From the NCBI GenBank assembly GCA_046328035.1, contig JAXLXI010000002.1, positions 406,553 to 470,552 on the forward strand: DNA of 64,000 nt. The letters run 5' to 3'. Positions within the stretch are counted from its first letter, which is position 1, and each line of letters begins with the position of its first letter. This DNA is from JBGASG01 sp046328035. Lineage in GTDB: Bacteria > Cyanobacteriota > Vampirovibrionia > Obscuribacterales > Obscuribacteraceae. The notes under the pieces are model-generated. The model saw only the letters and a list, made by a program, of their open reading frames with translations, did not search any database and was not told where the DNA came from. Below, in pieces: positions 33,879 through 42,777 of this stretch. Both the position numbers and the translations under genes were made by a program.

Positions 33879-35255
33879 TCAGCAAAATATCAGCTCCTTG
33901 ATCACCACCGGCAAAGCATTTGCTCGCAATGGCTTGCCGATGTCGATGTAATCACCGGAAACTAGCTGGATTCCGTCAATAACGACAATCGGCACCGCCT
34001 GCAACCGACCGCGCAGCATCTGTCCGAGAGCCATTCCTACATCCGGCTGCGCAACGGCAATCAAAGGCTGGCTGCCCCGCAACTGACGAAACTGCTCGGA
34101 CAGTCGATCCGCCCACCGGCTCAGCGTTTCATAATCAGTAGAGAGCAGTCCGCTCAGGTGCAACGCCACCGGTTTATCAGACCAATTCAGATCAAGATTC
34201 TTCAGCTGAGCTTCAACAGACTGCTCAATATCCGTAAGCCGCACCAGAGGTATATTCCGCAAGGGCAGCGCATCAACAGCGGCTGCTATTGTCGACCCGC
34301 TCAACTGCACGCTGTGCATACCGGCACCAATCACGGTGGCACGGATAGCATCGAGGGGAACGGCGAAATCGACAGCTCGCCGACGCAATTCTGCGCCGAT
34401 AGCGAGCGCCAGCATGGGGCCGATGTCGTTGTACTCAAAGAGAGACTCGCCCTCCAGGGAACCTTCAACCGCCAGCATTTCGCCCACCCCGCCCGAAATG
34501 AAATACTGGTCGATCTGATAACGCTCTCTGTCGACTGTGTAGTCGGCAACGACCTCAGCGCCGGTCACAGCTGCACCATTCATGAAACCGACAATAGCCG
34601 CTGCGATGGATGAAACCGCGTCCGCCAGCGATTTGCCGCCGGCAAGCAATGCCGTACCGGCGGCGGAACCGCCGGTTACCCGCCCTTCTCTATCGGTGCG
34701 AATGCTGCGTCCGCCCAGTGCCAGACAGGCGGTATCGAGCAGCTTGCCATGCTGATAGACAGCAATATTGGTTGTGCCACCGCCAATATCAACATTACAA
34801 ATGGTTGCCTGTCTCGCCTCCGAAGCCTGCACCGCTCCCGAACCGCGCGCCGCCAGAATACTCTCCAGACGCGGCCCGGCGCTAGACACCACAAACTCGC
34901 CGGCAAACTCGGACAGGCTGGTCGCCACTTGCTCGGCATTGCGCAGCCTGGCCGACTCACCTGTGACGATCACAGCGCCGGTTTCCACATCAGGCGGCTT
35001 AACTCCGGCCAGTGCGTACTGCGTGCTGATCAAAGCTGCCGTCGCTTCAGCATCGATGATACCGGCTGTGGTGACAGGCGTGCCGGCAATCGGGCTGCGA
35101 TAAACGACTGTCCGTTCAGCAATGGTCATGCGCGGCGCTTGATTGAGCCGCGAAGAATTGGACAGTTTCAAGCGGCTGATCACCATGTGCGTGGTGGTAG
35201 TGCCGATGTCGATGCCGACGCTCAAGATCGCATCGTCACTGCGATGGATGTTCAT
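33879..35255 (-). CDS. eutA: Ethanolamine ammonia-lyase reactivating factor EutA
   Basis: The product has 458 residues with an ASKHA-type ATPase start (SVGIDIGTTTTHMVISRL) and phosphate-binding block CNVDIGGGTTNIAVY. Further EutA features are GGVGEM, TVIGAGMHSVQLSGSTI and LPLRNIPLVRL. EutA exchanges damaged cobalamin on ethanolamine ammonia-lyase at the expense of ATP. It lies 6 bp downstream of eutC on the same strand, so eutC-eutA form an operon. The full length and all motifs suggest a working gene. Confidence 0.93.
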   Translation of the reverse strand: MNIHRSDDAILSVGIDIGTTTTHMVISRLKLSNSSRLNQAPRMTIAERTVVYRSPIAGTPVTTAGIIDAEATAALISTQYALAGVKPPDVETGAVIVTGESARLRNAEQVATSLSEFAGEFVVSSAGPRLESILAARGSGAVQASEARQATICNVDIGGGTTNIAVYQHGKLLDTACLALGGRSIRTDREGRVTGGSAAGTALLAGGKSLADAVSSIAAAIVGFMNGAAVTGAEVVADYTVDRERYQIDQYFISGGVGEMLAVEGSLEGESLFEYNDIGPMLALAIGAELRRRAVDFAVPLDAIRATVIGAGMHSVQLSGSTIAAAVDALPLRNIPLVRLTDIEQSVEAQLKNLDLNWSDKPVALHLSGLLSTDYETLSRWADRLSEQFRQLRGSQPLIAVAQPDVGMALGQMLRGRLQAVPIVVIDGIQLVSGDYIDIGKPLRANALPVVIKELIFC

Positions 35256-35261
35256 CCACAG

Positions 35262-36050
35262 CTACCCGAGTTGCTGGAGGCGTACGCCTGATACGCCCTT
35301 CTCGATGATACGCGCGATCAGTTGCACAATGTAGGCTCCCGCTTCGGCGGCGGGCGTGCCCCGTTCGTGGATATTGGAGACAACGGTGCGGTCGGAGCTG
35401 ATTGTTTGCGGACCGGGATTGAGTGTGATGTACGCGCTCAAACCCACCCCGGAAGAGAGTCCGGGTCGTTCGCCGATCAAGTTGACGACGACGCGCGCGC
35501 CCAATGCATGCGCAATCGGGTCAGCAACCGCCACCCGTCCATAACGCACGACCACGGGCTTGCCGACGGTCAGCTGAGAAAGCGCCAGTCCGTCACGCAA
35601 CATCGGCAGCAGTTCGCGCACATTGGCTTCCACTGCGGCGGCGCTCAGTCCATCGCTAATGACGACCTGCACGTCCTGACCACCGGGACAACATTTTTTC
35701 AACTCTTCCAGGGTCGATTCGGCAACCCTTTTTCCCAGCGGCGGATTGAGGACAAACTCCTGCCGCGAGTCGACCAGACTCTGCACAACCGGAAACTGGC
35801 TGCGGCGGGCAAACTCCAGAAATTCGTCGGAGAGCTCGCTGTGCACGGCGTCGCGAGCAACAGCATGATCGGCGCGAAACTGCAGCCAGGCTTGTGTCAG
35901 GGGCCGGCAACCAGCCCGCCAGACAGCTACGCGGGCGGGAGTGGTCTCCAAAAGGGCCGGCAATACATCACCCTCTGCGGCTGACGGTATGGCTGTTTTT
36001 GTGGGAGATTCTGGATACACGCCGATACAGGTTACACTATCTGCTTCCAT
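35262..36050 (-). CDS. eutC: Ethanolamine ammonia-lyase small subunit EutC
   Basis: The product has 262 residues. EutC signatures are TPARVAVWRAG, LQFRADHAVARDAVHSE, VQVVISDGLSAAAVEANVRE, VVRYGRVAVADPIAHALGA, LIGERPGL and SDRTVVSNIHERGTP. With EutB it forms the cobalamin-dependent enzyme that converts ethanolamine to acetaldehyde and ammonia. It is shorter than the enterobacterial protein (about 295) because the N-terminal stalk is reduced. The eutB start lies only 29 bp away on the other strand, an unusual divergent layout. Either its promoter lies inside eutB or its true start is further downstream. Confidence 0.93.
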   Translation of the reverse strand: MEADSVTCIGVYPESPTKTAIPSAAEGDVLPALLETTPARVAVWRAGCRPLTQAWLQFRADHAVARDAVHSELSDEFLEFARRSQFPVVQSLVDSRQEFVLNPPLGKRVAESTLEELKKCCPGGQDVQVVISDGLSAAAVEANVRELLPMLRDGLALSQLTVGKPVVVRYGRVAVADPIAHALGARVVVNLIGERPGLSSGVGLSAYITLNPGPQTISSDRTVVSNIHERGTPAAEAGAYIVQLIARIIEKGVSGVRLQQLG

Positions 36051-36079
36051 TCAGATCGTTCGCAAGCGGCACAGCAGTC

Positions 36080-37474
36080 ATGAGCTATTCCCAAACCTGT
36101 CAGGGTCAGACCTTCGTATTCGGCTCGGTCAAAGAAGTCTTGGCCAAAGCCAACGAAGAAAAATCGGGCGACAAGCTGGCCGGTATTGCAGCTGCCTCCG
36201 AGCTGGAACGCGTGGCGGCCAAAGCCGTGCTCGCCGAACTGACCTTGAGCGAATTGCGCAATCAGCCTGTGATTGCACCGGAGGAAGACGAGGTTTCGCG
36301 CCTGATCGACGAAAAGCTGGATGCGCAAATCTGGCAACGCATCAAAGGCTGGACTGTCGCCGAACTGCGAGAGTTCCTTTTGGGCGGTACCGAATCGGAG
36401 ACACTCAATTGCCGCACCATCGGTGCCGGCTTGACCGGCGAGATGGCGGCCGCTGTCGCAAAGCTGATGTCGAATATGGATCTGGTGCGGGCAGCCAAAA
36501 AATGCCGAGTGGTGGCAAAAGCCAATACAACACTGGGGCTCGATGGAGTTCTCGGCGCCCGCTTGCAACCCAATCACCCGGCCGACTCGCAGCAGGGCAT
36601 TTTGACTTCCATCTATGAAGGCCTCTCCTACGGCGTCGGTGACGCCGTCATCGGAATCAATCCCGCTTACGACGATGCCGAGTCTGTAGAGCGACTGCTG
36701 CACACCACCGACGAACTGATCAGAGCGCTGGGCGTACCGACGCAGAACTGCATTTTGAGTCACGTGACCACGCAGATGAAAGCCATCGAACGCGGCGCAC
36801 CAGCCGGACTGATTTTTCAGAGCATCGCCGGCTGTCAGCAAGGCAATACCGCATTTGGTATCACGCTCGACATGCTGAAAGAGGCGTGGCAACTGGGCAA
36901 AGACAAGTGCTACAACGCCGGAGAGCGTTGCATGTATTTCGAAACCGGCCAGGGTTCCGAGCTGTCTTCCAACACGCACAACGGCGCCGATCAGCTGACA
37001 CTGGAAGCTCGTTGCTATGCAATGGCGCGCCATTTCCAACCGTTTCTCGTCAACGACGTGGTCGGCTTTATCGGACCGGAATACCTGGCTGACGGTCGGC
37101 AAATGATCCGCGCCGGTCTCGAGGATCATTTCATGGGCAAGCTTCTTGGGCTGCCCATGGGCATCGACGCTTGTTATACCAATCACATGGATGCCGATCA
37201 AAACGATCTGGAAAACCTGACGGTGCTCCTGGTGGCAGCCGGCGTCAATTACTTCATGGGCGTGCCGATGGGTGACGACGTTATGTTGTCCTATCAGACC
37301 ACCAGCTTCCACGACATCGCCTGCTTGCGAGAATTGATGGGCTGCCGTCCGGCTCCCGAATTCGAGCAATGGCTGGAAGAAAACGGCATTATGGAGGACG
37401 GCAGGCTGACCGCTCTAGCCGGCGATCTCACTTATGTACACAGCTTGCGTAAGGCGAAAGCCGGCAAGCACTGA
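36080..37474 (+). CDS. eutB: Ethanolamine ammonia-lyase large subunit EutB
   Basis: The product has 464 residues, close to the 453 of E. coli. I chose the ATG at 36080 because alignment to EutB begins there (FGSVKEVLAKANEEKSGDKL); the open frame upstream is antisense to eutC. Strongly conserved blocks include ANTTLGLDG, ARLQPNHP, IYEGLSYGVGDAVIGINP, HVTTQMKAIERGAPAGLIFQ, YFETGQGSELSS, GFIGPEYLADGRQMIRAGLE and NYFMGVPMGDDVMLSYQTT. Catalyses the B12-radical deamination of ethanolamine. It is divergent from eutC-eutA. No microcompartment shell, acetaldehyde dehydrogenase or transporter genes are near. Confidence 0.95.
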   Translation: MSYSQTCQGQTFVFGSVKEVLAKANEEKSGDKLAGIAAASELERVAAKAVLAELTLSELRNQPVIAPEEDEVSRLIDEKLDAQIWQRIKGWTVAELREFLLGGTESETLNCRTIGAGLTGEMAAAVAKLMSNMDLVRAAKKCRVVAKANTTLGLDGVLGARLQPNHPADSQQGILTSIYEGLSYGVGDAVIGINPAYDDAESVERLLHTTDELIRALGVPTQNCILSHVTTQMKAIERGAPAGLIFQSIAGCQQGNTAFGITLDMLKEAWQLGKDKCYNAGERCMYFETGQGSELSSNTHNGADQLTLEARCYAMARHFQPFLVNDVVGFIGPEYLADGRQMIRAGLEDHFMGKLLGLPMGIDACYTNHMDADQNDLENLTVLLVAAGVNYFMGVPMGDDVMLSYQTTSFHDIACLRELMGCRPAPEFEQWLEENGIMEDGRLTALAGDLTYVHSLRKAKAGKH

Positions 37475-37669
37475 GGCGAGCACCGTATCTGGTGCCCAGC
37501 CCTGCATGCAGTATTTTGAACGTCTTATAGATCAGGTAGAGATCTTCTCAGACCACCGTCGTGTTGACTGTACGGGGCCTATCGCCTAAGATAATTATTA
37601 GCTCGCGTTAATGTTGACCACCTTCGCGCCCCCGTCGCTCTCAGAAACAGCCGTCGCTGGAGGATATCT

Positions 37670-38504
37670 GTGCGTAGCCGCACCCGCACCTGCACCCCCA
37701 CCAAGCGCCAGGGCAGACCGCCACTCGCGCAACGAACCCCTACGGGCAACACGCTCGCCCTGATAGGCGTCACCACACTCGTGTTCGTGATTGTCATAGC
37801 GCTCGTCTTGCTCTACATGTCCATGGTGCGTTCGGACACCGAGCACAAGACGGCCATCGAAGCCGCGGCCATCGCCGCCGCTAAAGACGTCAGTCGCATC
37901 GCTGTCGATACCGACGAATGGGGTTGGGTCAGCCTCACCGAACAGCCTCCAATCGCCACCCAGACACGGGCACCAGACCAGTATTTCACGGAAGTCCACT
38001 CCATCAACGAGTTGATGGCAACCGCACGCAACAATGCAATCATCGCGGCCGCGCTGGGCGATCCGTTCATGCAAGCTTTATCCAATCAGGACGTCAACAA
38101 TGTGAAGACCGCCAACACGACGCTGGTCACGGTCATCAATGGTGCGCTGAGCGGCGGATCTGCGCAGGATGCTTTCGGTAACACAGTCAACCCGTTAGCC
38201 GACGCTCAACAGGCTTATCTGAAAGACCAGGCCAAAGGATCGACATATGTAGCAGGATCGCTCCAGCTGACTCTAGGCGGCATTCAGGGCGGTATCCCGA
38301 CGGGCATTCAAATCCCCAACCCACCATCAAAAGCCGCTTGCACCGGTCTGGAGGCCGAAGGCTTCTACATGTCGGACACCGACATCCCATTTAACGGCAC
38401 CAGCTATGTCCGCAGACATTCGCTTCCGCAGATTGCTCAACGTCGGCGACCTCGACTTCTTGATCGGGGGCAACGATTTCGGTTATATCGGCGAAATGCG
38501 TTGA
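37670..38504 (+). pseudogene. Family B3: TadG-like gene with large internal deletion
   Basis: A GTG start follows GGAGGA. The first ~245 codons are normal family B: basic tail, anchor helix after TGNTLALIGV, AIEAAAIAAAKDVSRI, EVHSINELMATAR, and up to TDIPFNGTSY. At about 38402-38412 it jumps directly to the C-terminal cap, which is readable in another frame (ADIRFRRLLNVGDLDFLIGG...GYIGEMR, stop TGA 38502-38504). About 400 codons are missing and the junction is out of frame, so in the original frame translation runs on into 38575 with unrelated sequence. The junction lies at a TATGTC-like sequence that a full-length copy could contain at both ends, suggesting deletion by short homology. Probably non-functional, or a secreted N-terminal stub. 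Confidence 0.75.
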
Positions 38505-38640
38505 TCCTCCTAAGTGTGTGCAGATTTCGTGCAGATAACGGCCGCGGCATTGACCGCAGACGTTGTGTGACATAGGATCGAAATGGTGTCACGCGCATTC
38601 GTTCACATCTAATCGGCATCCCCTCCCGGGAGGCTCTCGC

Positions 38641-40722
38641 ATGCTTATCAGACGCAGCCGAGGCAACACACTGGCCATGGTGGCAGCGGTCACGGTCATC
38701 GGTCTCCTTGTGATCATCTTCGCCCTGCTCTACATGTCGATGATGCGGTCGGGCACCGAACATAAGACTGCCATCGAATCCGCAGCCATCGCCGCTGCCA
38801 AAGACATTTCCAGAATTGTGGTCGACAGCCCCGAGTGCGGTCTTGTCGGTTTGACTAATCAGGCCGCTATCTACAGCGATACAACAGCGCCGGATGATTA
38901 CTACCAAGAAGTGCACAGCATCAACGAATTGATGGCGACAGCTCGACTTGGTTTCATTCTCGCAAATGAGATCGGCGATGCGGACGGTTTCTTGAAAGCG
39001 CTTGCTCAACAAGATCTGGACAATGCCAAGGCCGCCAACGCCGAACTGACCGCTGAGTTGCAGGCGGCTCTGGCTGGAGGCACTACCTCCAAAGATTCGG
39101 CGGGTAATACAGTCACGCCGTACGCCAGTGCCCAGGCGGCTTACATGAAGAACCAGGCCAAGGGTTCCTCCTATGTGGCCAACTCGCTGGTGCTCACTCT
39201 CGGTGGCATTCAGGGCGGAATGCCCACCAGCACCAAGGTGCCGCAGCCTATGTCGAAAGGAGCCGTGGCAGGAAAAGAGGCCGAAGGCTTTTACATGTCC
39301 GACACGAACATTCCATACAACGGCACAGATTTCGTCTTCGGTTCAGTTACCAAACGTGTGTCGCTGTGCACCGTCAGCAACTTTCAGACCAATATCGCTG
39401 GACTCCCGTATCAGGTACCGTCTGTGGTGCGCGCTCAGGCTAGACAACAGTTTCAAGACCAGGGCAAAACCTGGCAAGTTGATTACGCCGCCTGCGCCAG
39501 CGCTGGTTCCGTCGAACCGCAGCGTCCTGCACCGGGTGCACTGACATTCAGCTTTCCCGATGGCGGGTTGCCGGAATTGTCCAAGCCTGGCGATGTAATT
39601 GGTTACAACGGGATGGCTGCCTGCACGATGGATCTCTATACATCAGTTGATGGCGACTTCATTCTAGAGCCGGGTTCGTCTCTGGAGGTGTATCCATACA
39701 CGGTTCCTTTTATCAACAACCCGCCCACCGCCGCGGAATGTGCCAAGCTGGCGCTTCACGACTGGCTGCGGTGCGGCGGCAGCAAAGTTAATATCGATGA
39801 AGTCCTCAATATGTTGAACACGGATTGGGCAAACCAGGGTCCGGACATTCTCTGGAGAGCCATGGACCCCGAGCACCCGCCGGCATTACTCACGATCGGC
39901 AACATACCGCGCGGCATTATGCACATCTACACAATCGAGCAGGACGGCAGTATCACGTACAAGCATGTGGAGATCAAACCGTCGCCCTACACTTGCGTTG
40001 GTGAAGGACAACTGTATGCCGAGATCAACGAAGGTCAGTCGGTGCCCAGCAAGGTGGCTCTCTGGAAGTTGAACGGCGTTAAGTATCCAGACGTAAACGG
40101 AAACTTGCAAGTCGGCAATATTGCCGGTTTACAGGCTTTCGACGTGTATGTGCGCGACCAGGCTCGTAACATCGGCGACGTGAGAGGCGGACAGCATGCC
40201 GGCGATCGCATGGACGGCAACCCGCAAATCTCGTTTAATTCAGACCGTCGCCATGACTTCGATGATGCCAGCCCCTGGGGAGTCTATACCGATTACGGGC
40301 GCGGTGCATTCGCCGGCGGAGAAGCCAACCACGGAAACGGCAACAATGGGCACCACAACGGCCATCACAGCAACAACGGTGGCAGCCATGGCAACAACGG
40401 CAACCATGGCGGCAACAACAACGGACACAATGGCACAAGCGGCAACGGTCACCACAGCGGCAGCCATGCCAGCGCCAGCGGCACCACCGGCAGCGGTGAG
40501 GGCATACCGCCTATGATCACGCGCCAGGACGACTTTGCATCCTCCAATCTACCCCTTCCCGACTATGTCTCCTACACGTATGGCAGTGGTGGTCAGCCTC
40601 GCCCCGCCTACACCAAAAACGGTCTGGCAGCCGATATCAGATTTCGCCGCCAGCTGGACGCCGGCGACCTTGATTTTTTGATCGGCGGCCACGATTTGGG
40701 ATATGTGGGCGAGATGTGGTGA
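38641..40722 (+). CDS. Family B4: TadG-like anchored exported protein with His/Asn/Gly linker
   Basis: The product has 693 residues; the ATG at 38641 follows GGGAGG. Short basic tail, anchor helix after RGNTLAMVAAV, then AIESAAIAAAKDISRI, EVHSINELMATAR, TNIPYNGTDFVFGSVTKRV, RPAPGALTFSFPDG, LHDWLRCGGSKVNIDEV and GGQHAGDRMDGNP. The linker (about 565-620) is almost only His, Asn, Gly and Ser, unlike the Ser/Thr linkers of B1 and B2, and could bind metal. The cap is conserved (RQDDFAS, ADIRFRRQLDAGD, GYVGEMW). It lies 136 bp after B3 on the same strand. B3 is its closest relative by the shared NNxKTANxxL-type region. Confidence 0.78.
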   Translation: MLIRRSRGNTLAMVAAVTVIGLLVIIFALLYMSMMRSGTEHKTAIESAAIAAAKDISRIVVDSPECGLVGLTNQAAIYSDTTAPDDYYQEVHSINELMATARLGFILANEIGDADGFLKALAQQDLDNAKAANAELTAELQAALAGGTTSKDSAGNTVTPYASAQAAYMKNQAKGSSYVANSLVLTLGGIQGGMPTSTKVPQPMSKGAVAGKEAEGFYMSDTNIPYNGTDFVFGSVTKRVSLCTVSNFQTNIAGLPYQVPSVVRAQARQQFQDQGKTWQVDYAACASAGSVEPQRPAPGALTFSFPDGGLPELSKPGDVIGYNGMAACTMDLYTSVDGDFILEPGSSLEVYPYTVPFINNPPTAAECAKLALHDWLRCGGSKVNIDEVLNMLNTDWANQGPDILWRAMDPEHPPALLTIGNIPRGIMHIYTIEQDGSITYKHVEIKPSPYTCVGEGQLYAEINEGQSVPSKVALWKLNGVKYPDVNGNLQVGNIAGLQAFDVYVRDQARNIGDVRGGQHAGDRMDGNPQISFNSDRRHDFDDASPWGVYTDYGRGAFAGGEANHGNGNNGHHNGHHSNNGGSHGNNGNHGGNNNGHNGTSGNGHHSGSHASASGTTGSGEGIPPMITRQDDFASSNLPLPDYVSYTYGSGGQPRPAYTKNGLAADIRFRRQLDAGDLDFLIGGHDLGYVGEMW

Positions 40723-40788
40723 AATCGGGTATAACCCGCTTTGACTCACTCGGTTTGAAATGGTTTGGGGTATCGGAGGACTTTTTCC

Positions 40789-42060
40789 GTGCGCATCACA
40801 TCTAATGTCGCCAGATTGGGCATTGGCTACCTTTTAGCGGCCAGCTTTTGCATTTCTCCATCATGGGCGCTAACCAACCAGGACGTGGTCTACGCCATTA
40901 AAAAAGCAGGAATCTTGGGAGCGAATGTAGGCGTCACAGCTCGTGTCGACAACGACAAGGTAGCGGTCGCTACATATCGCAACTCCAAGAACAACGACAA
41001 AGACACAAAGATCGATGCCGCCATGATCGCCAAGACGGTTGCCGATCTCGGCGGAGACGACATTGTGCGTGTGACCATATACTTCTACGGGTCCGACATG
41101 TCATCCTATGACGAAGTCTCGCTCACCAAGGGCGACATCAAGGCATTCGGCTCAGGTCAGATGAGCAAGGATGAGTTCCTCTCCTCCATGGCCGTCAACC
41201 ACGGCAAGCAAGAGACCGGCGCTGACCGCGTCACTCGCAGATTGGAGGGCACCACCGTCGGCGCCAAGCAATACAAAGTGGCTATCGCAACACCGGAAGC
41301 GGTGGACATCAGCGTTGAACAAAATTCCTGGGTGCCGGATGAAGAGGTCAAACTGGAAGCGTTGCAAATCGCGATGAGCTCTCAGTCTGCCCTGCCGCCT
41401 GAAGCAACGAAAGTGAAAGTGTCTTTCATGGATCCGGAAGGAAAATCGGAAGTCAGAGAAGTCACCTTCAACAAGTCGGATTTGACGTCGATCTGGAAAG
41501 GCGTGCAGTCAAGCCTCGAATCAGCCACCTTCGCCAAGAAATCGGCGCCCGTCGAAGTGGGCAACCTGACGGTGGCACTGGGACCGCACCGCGAAGAACG
41601 CGAGCGCCTTCTCGCCCAACTTAAAGAGCTGGACAAATTGGGCGTCGGCATCGTGCCTTTTATTCGCGCATTCCAGTCTATCGAGGCCAATCTCAATTCA
41701 TTGAGCGACGCGGCTCTGGTTGATGCAATCCAGAAACTGAGCATGTCTCTCTCCGATCAGGAGAAGGCTTTTAAAGCCGCCAAAGCAGCCAAGCCGACGA
41801 AGACCGCCGCTAAGGGTCCGGCGGCACCAGCAAAAGTTGGTCGCTGGGCGGCTACCGGTCAGGAGCCTGTGATTCCCGGTGAAGTTCTGGCCAATCCGGA
41901 TCAGCTGGTCAGCCGCTTTGAAGCCAAACTGGGCGGACACGATCCGAAGTTTGTGAACGTGCTCGATCAGGTCTCCGACATTCTGCGCAAAAACAATCGC
42001 GCCGGCGAAGCAGCCAAATTCGAACAACGCGCGGCGCAACTGCGCGCCACGATCAGATAG
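40789..42060 (+). CDS. Secreted coiled, Lys/Ala-rich protein of unknown function
   Basis: The product is 423 residues from the GTG at 40789, 8 nt after CGGAGGA. Residues 1-28 form a signal peptide (VARLGIGYLLAASFCISPSWA region). It has two similar mixed alpha/beta blocks (about 30-125 and 160-265), each ending with an S(L/F)-x-KxD motif (SLTKGDIKAF; TFNKSDLTSI), so an internal duplication is likely. Then come a helical stretch (REERERLLAQLKELDKLG), a Lys/Ala/Pro linker (AAKAAKPTKTAAKGPAAPAK) and a C-terminal helical domain. It is 66 bp downstream of B4 and probably co-transcribed. Its 3' end overlaps the convergent DUF922 gene by 8 bp. No family recognised. Confidence 0.65.
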   Translation: MRITSNVARLGIGYLLAASFCISPSWALTNQDVVYAIKKAGILGANVGVTARVDNDKVAVATYRNSKNNDKDTKIDAAMIAKTVADLGGDDIVRVTIYFYGSDMSSYDEVSLTKGDIKAFGSGQMSKDEFLSSMAVNHGKQETGADRVTRRLEGTTVGAKQYKVAIATPEAVDISVEQNSWVPDEEVKLEALQIAMSSQSALPPEATKVKVSFMDPEGKSEVREVTFNKSDLTSIWKGVQSSLESATFAKKSAPVEVGNLTVALGPHREERERLLAQLKELDKLGVGIVPFIRAFQSIEANLNSLSDAALVDAIQKLSMSLSDQEKAFKAAKAAKPTKTAAKGPAAPAKVGRWAATGQEPVIPGEVLANPDQLVSRFEAKLGGHDPKFVNVLDQVSDILRKNNRAGEAAKFEQRAAQLRATIR

Positions 42061-42754
42061 GCTCAACGACTACACGGCCAAACGCTTCTTTGATGCCGTC
42101 CTCGGCTGAAACCTGATTGCGGGCATGTTTCGTAATCTCGTCATAAGCGCGTGACACCGCTTCCGCTACGTCGGCTGTGGCCGCTCGATACTGGGCGCAG
42201 ATTTGCTGCGCCGCTTGTTTCTTGGCGGCACCGATGGCTGCTTGACGGTCTCCACCTTTGCCGGTGAACTTTTTTCCGATCACAGCCTGGCATGCCTTTT
42301 TTGCCGCCGATTCGGCGCGTTGATCATAGATACGCCGGCAGATCTCAACGTGCCCTTTCTCATGCTCCTGCGTATGTTTGCGTTTACCACAAGCGCTATC
42401 TACATCTAGCGAGAGCTCCATGCCGACGCTGCGGACGCTCACAGTAACTTGCGTTTCGTTGCCGCCGGATTCCCTGGCTGATACCAGATCGCATTTTAGC
42501 CGCGGACGGCAATGGAAAAACCATTTCGTCATGCCTCGATAGCGCTCTCCGCCCGCCCCCTGAAACCGTTTTTCATCCCCTGGGACGTCTTGCCATTTGG
42601 CCGCCATCGGCAACTTTGTAATAGTCACCACGGGCGATGCCGCGCCCGGTGCGCTGGACCAGGCACCGTCGCTTGCCAGAGCCGCAGTTGCCAGGGCAAG
42701 TACAACTGCAACTGCGCTCGCCGCCATTTTCTCTTTCTGCTTCGGATTCGCCAC
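42053..42754 (-). CDS. DUF922-like secreted protein with HExxH motif
   Basis: The product is 233 residues from a GTG; an internal ATG nine codons later is a plausible alternative and still leaves a good signal peptide (AASAVAVVLALATAALA). The domain reads KWFFHCRPRLKCDLVSA, then a beta-strand block, then KRKHTQEHEKGHVEICRRIY with HEKGH at 131-135. This is the DUF922 pattern (putative secreted Zn-dependent peptidase). The C-terminal third is Ala/Lys/Gln-rich and helical. It starts only 23 bp from the divergent small TPR gene. Confidence 0.72.
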   Translation of the reverse strand: MANPKQKEKMAASAVAVVLALATAALASDGAWSSAPGAASPVVTITKLPMAAKWQDVPGDEKRFQGAGGERYRGMTKWFFHCRPRLKCDLVSARESGGNETQVTVSVRSVGMELSLDVDSACGKRKHTQEHEKGHVEICRRIYDQRAESAAKKACQAVIGKKFTGKGGDRQAAIGAAKKQAAQQICAQYRAATADVAEAVSRAYDEITKHARNQVSAEDGIKEAFGRVVVEPI

Positions 42755-42777
42755 AAGCGCCAGGGTATAAGGGGATC

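Noticed and set aside
36051..36079. Cobalamin riboswitch expected near eutBC
   Set aside because: The 29-bp gap is far too short, and no B12-box-like element was recognised upstream of either gene.
36032..37369. 445-codon open frame on the minus strand
   Set aside because: Antisense to eutB, which has unmistakable family motifs on the plus strand.
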